Positions 6,449-10,322 of a stretch of 10,322 nucleotides of DNA are shown here, one piece after another. The position numbers and the translations under genes are program-made. Position 1 is the stretch's first letter. Each line of letters begins with the position of its first letter. Under the pieces are notes generated by a model. It made no database searches and had not been told where the DNA came from. It saw nothing but the letters and a program-made list of their open reading frames with translations. The stretch comes from an uncultured Verrucomicrobiota bacterium. GTDB lineage: Bacteria; Verrucomicrobiota; Verrucomicrobiae; Opitutales; Opitutaceae. The stretch lies in assembly GCA_946482165.1 (NCBI GenBank), contig CAMLQS010000171.1:1-10322 (forward strand), read 5' to 3'.

Positions 6449-6477
6449 GCGGCGGAACGCCGGAGCCGTTTCGCCGC
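6449..6477 (+). terminator. Hairpin between convergent polB and EVE genes
   Basis: GCGGCGGAACG (6449-6459) pairs with CGTTTCGCCGC (6467-6477) as an 11-bp stem with one G-U pair and a 7-nt loop, CCGGAGC. It lies in the 95-nt gap between convergent genes. On the + strand a T-rich stretch (ATTTGTTTTT) begins 10 nt after the stem. That is further than usual and belongs to the EVE gene's last codons. No T-run follows on the other strand. A two-way terminator or mRNA 3'-end stabiliser is likely but not textbook. Confidence 0.45.
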
Positions 6478-6485
6478 CTGCGAGA

Positions 6486-6908
6486 CTATTTGTTTTTCCC
6501 GGCTCCCATTTTCACGATCAGGTCGAAGTGCGCTTTGCTGAGCGGCATGACCGAAAGGCGGCTTTGGCGAAGCAAGGAAATGTCCGCCAATTTGGGCTCG
6601 GCCTTTATGGAAGCGAGTTCGACCGGATTCGGCAGCGTTTCGCCGATGGAGAGTTCGACCGCGGACCAGTCGCCCTCGGTCGCCTTTGGATCGGGGAAAT
6701 GCTCTTTGGCGACGGTGGCGGTGCCGAGCACGGCCTTCGTCGTTACGCTCGCGTAGAACAGCACTCGGTCGCCGCGTTTCATCGCGCGTAGGTGATTTCG
6801 GGCCTGGAAATTCCGCACGCCGTCCCACGTCGTTTTCTTGTCGCGCCTAAAGTCGGTCCACGAATACGCCTCGGGTTCGGTTTTCACCATCCAGTATTGG
6901 GTTGTCAT
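6486..6908 (-). CDS. EVE-domain protein
   Basis: A 140-aa single-domain protein. It opens with YWMVKTEPEAYSWTDFRRD (5-23) and carries TTWDGVRNFQARNHLRAMK (26-44) followed by GDRVLFYASV. This is the diagnostic start of EVE domains (PF01878, THYN1-like), which share the PUA/YTH-like fold and are proposed to bind modified bases in DNA or RNA. Later blocks (TKAVLGTATVAKEHFPDP and LPNPVELASIKAEPKL) also fit the family. The length covers one complete domain with nothing fused. The stop overlaps a T-rich stretch at 6488-6496. The start is 12 nt from the divergent start of a 50-aa gene, so its promoter must overlap that gene. No ribosome binding site is clear. The ligand and role in this organism are unknown; it is not beside a restriction or modification gene here. 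Confidence 0.92.
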   Translation of the reverse strand: MTTQYWMVKTEPEAYSWTDFRRDKKTTWDGVRNFQARNHLRAMKRGDRVLFYASVTTKAVLGTATVAKEHFPDPKATEGDWSAVELSIGETLPNPVELASIKAEPKLADISLLRQSRLSVMPLSKAHFDLIVKMGAGKNK

Positions 6909-6920
6909 GCGAGTGCGCCG

Positions 6921-7073
6921 ATGAATGCGTTCCCCGCGATGGACGCAACTCCGCCCGATTTGTCAGATCCGGAACTCGCCGCGCAAACCCGGCGGGCGCG
7001 GCGCATTTTAATGTTTGCGATGGCCGCCATGATAGGCGCCCCGCTCTTGCTGTTCGTGCTTTTCCATACCTGA
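6921..7073 (+). CDS. 50-aa single-pass membrane protein
   Basis: The product MNAFPAMDATPPDLSDPELA... has an acidic, proline-containing front, a basic patch (TRRARR at about 26-31) and then one hydrophobic helix, ILMFAMAAMIGAPLLLFVLF (32-51 region), to the C-terminus. This gives a plausible C-terminal anchor with the front in the cytoplasm by the positive-inside rule. The ATG at 6921 is chosen because the open frame further left runs through the EVE gene on the other strand. ATG at 6939 is an alternative. The stop lies 10 nt before the PIN-TRAM start, so the two are probably co-transcribed. The family is not recognised. The hydrophobic helix and spacing argue for a real gene, but short length limits certainty. 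Confidence 0.6.
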   Translation: MNAFPAMDATPPDLSDPELAAQTRRARRILMFAMAAMIGAPLLLFVLFHT

Positions 7074-7083
7074 TTCGCCACAC

Positions 7084-8085
7084 ATGAACCGCACGCTTCT
7101 TCCGATTCGGATGCTTTTTGTCGCGCTGTGCGCGGCGGCGGGCTGGCTGGTCTGCCTGACGGAGCCGGCTTGGGACGACCGCCGGCTCCTGGCCACGGTG
7201 ATCGGTTTCATGATCGGCTCGCTGGTCGTGTTGGTCGACGTCCTGTTGAAGGGGTTTTCGCTGCGCGGCCTTTCGGCGATTTCCTTCGGGCTCCTGATCG
7301 GGTCGCTCATTTCGTATTTGCTCAGCGTATCGCCACTGCTGGGCGCGGGTGATCCGCAGATCGTTTTCCTGGTGCGCCTGGCCCTGTTCCTGATCGTCAC
7401 CTATCTCGCGACGGTCATCGCGCTGCGCGGCAGGGACGAGTTCAACCTGGTGATTCCCTACGTGCGCTTCGTGCCGCACGAGGTGGACGTTCCCTTGGTC
7501 ATCGTCGATAGCAGCGCCTTGATCGACGGACGCATCGCGCGGATTTGCGAAGCGGGCTTTATTCCGGGCGCCCTGGTTATCCCGCGGTTTATTTTACAGG
7601 AGTTGCAGACCATCGCGGATTCGCCCGAGCCGGCCCGCCGCGCGCGAGGGCGCCGCGGCCTCGACACCCTCAACGACCTGCGCCGGATCAAGCGGCTCGA
7701 CCTGCGCATACATGAGAGCGACGCGAAGCGCGGGGAGATCGACGCGAAGCTTGTGTTCCTCGCGACCTCGATGAAGGCCAAGTTGCTCTCGGTGGATGAG
7801 AATCTCGCGAAGCTCGCCGATTTCCACGGCGTGATCGGGCTGCATCCCGCGGATTTGGCGCGCGCCTTGCAGCCGACTTACGCGGTCGGCGAGGTGATCG
7901 ACGTGGATCTGGTCAAGGCCGGCAAAGACGAAGGCCAGGCGATCGGCTATCTGCCGGACGGCTCGATGGTCGTGGTCAACGACGGCGCGCGAGCCGTCGG
8001 AAAACGCGTGAGAGCCGAGATCATCAGCGTGGTGCCCTCGGGCAATGGGCGCATCGTTTTTTCGCGCCACGTCGGGCAGGAGTAA
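7084..8085 (+). CDS. Membrane-anchored PIN-TRAM domain protein (YacL type)
   Basis: A 333-aa protein with four N-terminal membrane segments (about 8-25, 36-55, 64-84 and 92-113), then a PIN nuclease domain and a TRAM domain. This is the architecture of B. subtilis YacL. PIN landmarks are VIVDSSALIDGRI (139-151, D142), PRFILQELQTIADS (167-180, E173), RGRRGLDTLNDLRRI (188-202), EIDAKLVFLA (218-227, D220) and SVDENLAKLA (236-245, D238), so the usual acidic metal-binding residues are present. The TRAM region (about 265-330) carries GEVIDVDLVKAGKDEGQAIGYL and DGSMVVVNDGARAVGKRV, expected to bind RNA. It is likely a ribonuclease, or an RNA-binding regulator, at the membrane; the substrate is unknown. 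It follows the 50-aa membrane gene by 10 nt and converges on the LysR gene. Confidence 0.92.
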   Translation: MNRTLLPIRMLFVALCAAAGWLVCLTEPAWDDRRLLATVIGFMIGSLVVLVDVLLKGFSLRGLSAISFGLLIGSLISYLLSVSPLLGAGDPQIVFLVRLALFLIVTYLATVIALRGRDEFNLVIPYVRFVPHEVDVPLVIVDSSALIDGRIARICEAGFIPGALVIPRFILQELQTIADSPEPARRARGRRGLDTLNDLRRIKRLDLRIHESDAKRGEIDAKLVFLATSMKAKLLSVDENLAKLADFHGVIGLHPADLARALQPTYAVGEVIDVDLVKAGKDEGQAIGYLPDGSMVVVNDGARAVGKRVRAEIISVVPSGNGRIVFSRHVGQE

Positions 8086-8105
8086 CGCCGGCAGCGGATC
8101 GATTT

Positions 8106-8196
8106 TGGACTTTGGGTGGACGGGCGGTCGGTCCCTCCGCCCGTGGCTCGTGGACGGCGCCGGGACGCGTCCGCCCACCTTGGACTGAGAAGTCCA
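8106..8196 (+). repeat. Multi-hairpin palindromic element between convergent genes
   Basis: The 153-nt gap between the PIN-TRAM and LysR stops holds several nested inverted repeats. The outer stem is GGTGG (8115-8119) with CCACC (8175-8179). Inside are ACGGGCGG (8120-8127) with CCGCCCGT (8137-8144), and GGACG (8152-8156) with CGTCC (8168-8172). On the right is TGGACT GAGA AGTCCA (8181-8196), whose last arm could instead pair with TGGACT at 8106-8111 and close the whole element. GGACGCGTCC (8163-8172) is itself a perfect palindrome. No T-run follows on either strand, so this is not a canonical terminator. It could be a dispersed repeat or non-autonomous element, or a structured mRNA 3' end for both genes. 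Confidence 0.5.
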
Positions 8197-8238
8197 GATC
8201 CGAACCGCCATCAATATAAGATAAAAACACGCTCGGGC

Positions 8239-9162
8239 TCAGGCCGGCCCTTCGCCGGCGGCGATGGACAGGAACGAGCCGAGCGCGGGGTTTCCGCCGG
8301 GGCCGGGGACTTCGCCCGCGCGCCAGCCGACCACGAGGCGGCTCTCCGGCGCCGGACCCTCGATCGCCCGGAATGCGACCCCCTCGGGCAGTGGATTCGC
8401 CTCGCTCGGGCACATGAACGTGGCGCCGAGGCCCGCCCGCACGAGCCCCACCGCGTTGGCTCGCGGCCAGACCTCTTCGGCGATACGCGGGGTCACGCCC
8501 GCGCGGGCAAACGCGGCGAGCACGCGGTCGTAGAAGCCGGGATTGTGCGCGCGCGGGAAGAGAACCCATGGCGTGTCCGCGAGTTCCTTTAGCCGTAGCG
8601 TCGGTCGCGTGGCCAACGCGTGATCCGCGGGCAGCAACACGCCGTTTTTCTCCCGCAGAAGTTCGCGCGTGCGAAGGCCGGGAGTGGTGGCGTCGGGATG
8701 AAAAAAGCCGCAGGCGATTTCCCCCGCCGCGAGCGCGGCGAGCTGCGCCGACGTAGGCGATTCGTTGAGCTCCAGCCGGATCTTCGGAAAACGCCGGTGA
8801 AACTCGCGCAGGATGCCGGGCAGCACGGTCGCCATGGCCAGGCCGGTGAAGCCGACCTTCACCTGACCGGTCTGCCCCTCGGTCAGCGAACGCAGCTCCT
8901 CCGGCACCACGGACAAAGCCCGCAGCAACGGCTCCACCCGTTCGGCGAGAACCCGGCCCGCGGCCGTCAGCTCCACCTTTCGGCGCGAGCGTGAAAAGAG
9001 GGAGACCCCGAGAGACGCCTCCAACTGCGCGATTTGTCGGCTCAGCGCGGGTTGCGCCACCGCCAGAGCCTCCGCCGCACGCCGGAAATGCAGCGTTCTG
9101 GCCACTTCCCGGAAGTAGACGAGGTGGCGAAGCTCGAAATCAAACTGATACTCGCGAGGCAT
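8239..9162 (-). CDS. LysR-type transcriptional regulator
   Basis: 307 aa, the usual LysR length. The N-terminal winged helix-turn-helix is at about residues 9-70: FELRHLVYFREVARTLHFRR, then AAEALAVAQPALSRQIAQLE and the wing FSRSRRKVELTAAG. A linker helix follows, then the effector-binding domain (about 95-300) with VKVGFTGLAM, LLPADHALATRPTL and VRAGLGATFMCP, resembling the CatM/BenM/CbnR branch that senses small carboxylates. ATG at 9162 is chosen because the core begins a few residues later. The open frame to 9462 would run 179 nt into leuC and adds sequence unlike LysR proteins. The gene diverges from leuC over 121 nt, the usual arrangement of a LysR regulator and its target, so control of leuC is plausible but inferred. 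The effector cannot be named. Confidence 0.93.
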   Translation of the reverse strand: MPREYQFDFELRHLVYFREVARTLHFRRAAEALAVAQPALSRQIAQLEASLGVSLFSRSRRKVELTAAGRVLAERVEPLLRALSVVPEELRSLTEGQTGQVKVGFTGLAMATVLPGILREFHRRFPKIRLELNESPTSAQLAALAAGEIACGFFHPDATTPGLRTRELLREKNGVLLPADHALATRPTLRLKELADTPWVLFPRAHNPGFYDRVLAAFARAGVTPRIAEEVWPRANAVGLVRAGLGATFMCPSEANPLPEGVAFRAIEGPAPESRLVVGWRAGEVPGPGGNPALGSFLSIAAGEGPA

Positions 9163-9179
9163 CACCGGCGAGGAAACAA

Positions 9180-9196
9180 GTATTTCCCGGCAATGC
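9180..9196. promoter_or_regulatory. Imperfect palindrome, candidate LysR operator
   Basis: GTATTTCCCGGCAATGC is centred on 9188 with six of eight arm positions complementary (ATT/AAT, CC/GG and the outer G/C). It lies 18 nt upstream of the LysR start and immediately before the putative leuC -10 box, overlapping its -35 region. That position would suit autoregulation and control of leuC. The palindrome is short and the spacing is not the classic symmetric T-N11-A, so this is tentative. Confidence 0.25.
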
Positions 9197-9203
9197 AATC
9201 GCC

Positions 9204-9212
9204 TGCTATGAT
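9204..9212 (+). promoter_or_regulatory. Extended -10 promoter for leuC
   Basis: TGC followed by TATGAT (9207-9212) gives an extended -10 with five of six matches to TATAAT. The upstream -35 region is weak (TTCCCG, 17 nt away), as tolerated by extended -10 promoters or when an activator helps. Transcription would start near 9219 and give a leader of about 65 nt before leuC. Confidence 0.5.
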
Positions 9213-9229
9213 GGATGTTCTTCTTTAGC

Positions 9230-9252
9230 CGGATCGCGCCTGCGGCGATCCG
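9230..9252 (+). promoter_or_regulatory. Perfect 8-bp hairpin in the leuC leader
   Basis: CGGATCGC (9230-9237) and GCGATCCG (9245-9252) are exact complements around the 7-nt loop GCCTGCG. The hairpin lies between the putative leuC transcription start and the ATG, 31 nt before the ATG. It is followed by an unstructured, AC-rich stretch without a Shine-Dalgarno. No T-run follows and no leucine-rich leader peptide is seen, so classic attenuation is not supported. It may stabilise the 5' end or be an operator dyad. Confidence 0.4.
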
Positions 9253-9283
9253 CTTCACGACCGAACGACCATCACCAACGACC

Positions 9284-10322
9284 ATGTCCGCCCAACCCAA
9301 ATCGCTCTTCGAAAAAGTCTGGGAAGCCCACTCTGTGCGCAAGCTGGCCAACGGCCAGACCCAGCTCCTCATCGGCACCCATCTCATCCATGAGGTCACC
9401 TCGCCCCAGGCCTTCGGCATGCTGCGCGACCTCGGCCTGAAGGTCCTCATGCCGCACCGCACCTTTGCGACGGTTGATCACATCGTTCCCACCAACGAAC
9501 TCGTCGAGCCCTACAAGGACCCGCTCGCGCAGGCCATGATGGACGAGCTGCGCAAGAACTGCGCCCAGTTCGGCGTCACCTTCTTCGACCGCGCCACCGG
9601 CAAGCAGGGCATCGTGCATATCGTCGGTCCCGAGCAGGGTATCACCCAGCCCGGCACCACCATCGCTTGCGGCGACTCCCACACCTCCACCCACGGCGCC
9701 TTCGGAGCCATCGCCTTCGGCATCGGCACGAGCCAGGTGCGCGACGTGCTCGCCACCCAGACCATGGCGCTCGGCGCCCTCAAGGTTCGCCGCATCGAGG
9801 TGAACGGAAAACTCCGTCCCGGCGTCTATGCGAAGGACGTCATCCTTCACATCATCCGCCTCACTGGCGTGAACGGTGGCACCGGCTATGCCTACGAGTA
9901 TGCCGGCTCCACCTTCGACGGCTTCACGATGGAAGAGCGCATGACCGTGTGCAACATGTCCATCGAGGGCGGTGCGCGCGTCGGCTATGTCAACCCCGAC
10001 GAGACGACTTTCGCCTACCTGAAGGGCCGCAACTACTCGCCGAAGGGCGCCGCGTGGGACGAAGCAGTCACCCGATGGAAGTCCTACGCCTCCGACCCCG
10101 GCTGCCGTTACGACGACGTCATGAAGATCGACGCCGCCGACATCGCGCCGACCGTCACCTGGGGCATCAATCCCGGCCAGGGCATCTCGATCAATGAGAA
10201 CGTGCCCAGCCCCGAGACCGCCACCTCCGAGGACGACAAGGCCGGCATCATCGAGGCGCTCGCCTACATGAAGCTGCCCGCCGGCAAGCCGATCAAAGGC
10301 ACCAAGATCAACGTCGCCTTCC
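9284..10322 (+). CDS. leuC: 3-isopropylmalate dehydratase large subunit (3' end beyond window)
   Basis: Isomerises 2-isopropylmalate to 3-isopropylmalate in leucine biosynthesis, together with the small subunit LeuD, using a [4Fe-4S] cluster. The frame is open from ATG at 9284 to the window edge, 346 codons of a usual 466 or so. The N-terminus [15 protein letters not shown] is typical of LeuC. Family blocks include [14 protein letters not shown] (31-44), DHIVPTNE (65-72), [20 protein letters not shown] (128-147), [20 protein letters not shown] (228-247) and TWGINPGQ (292-299). The edge cuts just where the next residues should be the GSCTN motif with the first cluster cysteine, so cluster ligands are not visible. 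Codons end almost entirely in C or G, suggesting high expression. It diverges from a LysR gene and lacks an obvious ribosome binding site. Confidence 0.97.
   Translation, partial: MSAQPKSLFEKVWEAHSVRKLANGQTQLLIGTHLIHEVTSPQAFGMLRDLGLKVLMPHRTFATVDHIVPTNELVEPYKDPLAQAMMDELRKNCAQFGVTFFDRATGKQGIVHIVGPEQGITQPGTTIACGDSHTSTHGAFGAIAFGIGTSQVRDVLATQTMALGALKVRRIEVNGKLRPGVYAKDVILHIIRLTGVNGGTGYAYEYAGSTFDGFTMEERMTVCNMSIEGGARVGYVNPDETTFAYLKGRNYSPKGAAWDEAVTRWKSYASDPGCRYDDVMKIDAADIAPTVTWGINPGQGISINENVPSPETATSEDDKAGIIEALAYMKLPAGKPIKGTKINVAF

Noticed and set aside
6488..6496. T-rich run suggesting a strong intrinsic terminator for polB
   Set aside because: It lies 10 or more nt beyond the nearest hairpin and is the complement of the EVE gene's final Lys-Asn-Lys codons, so it is kept only as weak support.
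5935..6828. 297-codon open frame on the minus strand over the end of polB and the EVE gene
   Set aside because: It overlaps two well-supported genes and the product is Arg/Pro-rich without motifs; a shadow frame.
6792..7073. 93-aa version of the small membrane protein
   Set aside because: The first 43 residues are antisense to the EVE gene; the start at 6921 gives a self-contained small membrane protein.
8239..9462. Longer 407-aa version of the LysR protein starting at 9462
   Set aside because: The extra 100 residues run antisense into leuC and through its promoter; LysR homology begins just after the ATG at 9162.
9667..10197. 176-aa frame inside leuC on the + strand
   Set aside because: Arg/His-rich translation in the wrong frame of leuC, whose own frame is open throughout.
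1..10322. CRISPR array, prophage or defence island
   Set aside because: No regularly spaced direct repeats, and no phage, toxin-antitoxin, restriction or transposase genes on either strand; the EVE gene has no defence neighbours here.

Overview
The window is GC-rich, densely coded bacterial chromosome. It holds housekeeping and metabolic genes, one structural RNA and two palindromic intergenic elements. Gene content and protein style suggest Verrucomicrobiota, plausibly Opitutaceae: a clpS/DUF2017-like pair, a compact family B DNA polymerase, a YacL-type PIN-TRAM protein, and few Shine-Dalgarno sites. This placement is an inference from recalled family distributions; no search was run. No prophage, transposase gene, CRISPR array, tRNA or rRNA is visible.

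Layout. Positions 1-103 carry the start of a leftward membrane-protein gene that runs off the edge. A tight rightward cluster follows: proS (prolyl-tRNA synthetase), clpS (N-end-rule adaptor), a DUF2017-like gene with an acidic tail, and a four-helix membrane protein with an N-terminal five-cysteine metal-binding motif. The first three overlap by 1 and 14 nt. Directly after the cluster, a sigma70-like promoter whose -35 box overlaps the last stop codon precedes a roughly 182-nt RNA (about 3521-3702). Its closing stem, central bubble with 3'-strand hairpin and apical stem match 6S RNA (ssrS).

Next to the RNA is a 49-nt palindromic element built from two inverted copies of a REP-like sequence (GTAG head plus hairpin) with compensatory stem changes, i.e. 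a REPIN-like element. A small four-helix membrane protein and a 727-aa family B DNA polymerase follow. The polymerase converges on a leftward EVE-domain gene across an 11-bp hairpin. A 50-aa single-helix membrane protein and a membrane-anchored PIN-TRAM protein (YacL type) then read rightward. They converge on a leftward LysR-type regulator across a 153-nt gap that holds a multi-hairpin element. The LysR gene diverges from leuC (isopropylmalate dehydratase large subunit), which is cut by the right edge.

Functional themes are translation and proteostasis (proS, clpS), global transcription control (6S RNA), DNA synthesis or repair (polB), nucleic-acid binding or processing (EVE, PIN-TRAM) and leucine biosynthesis (leuC with a divergent LysR candidate regulator). 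The least described parts are the non-coding ones (6S RNA, REPIN-like element, 8106-8196 element, hairpins at proS and leuC) and the clpS/DUF2017-like pairing.
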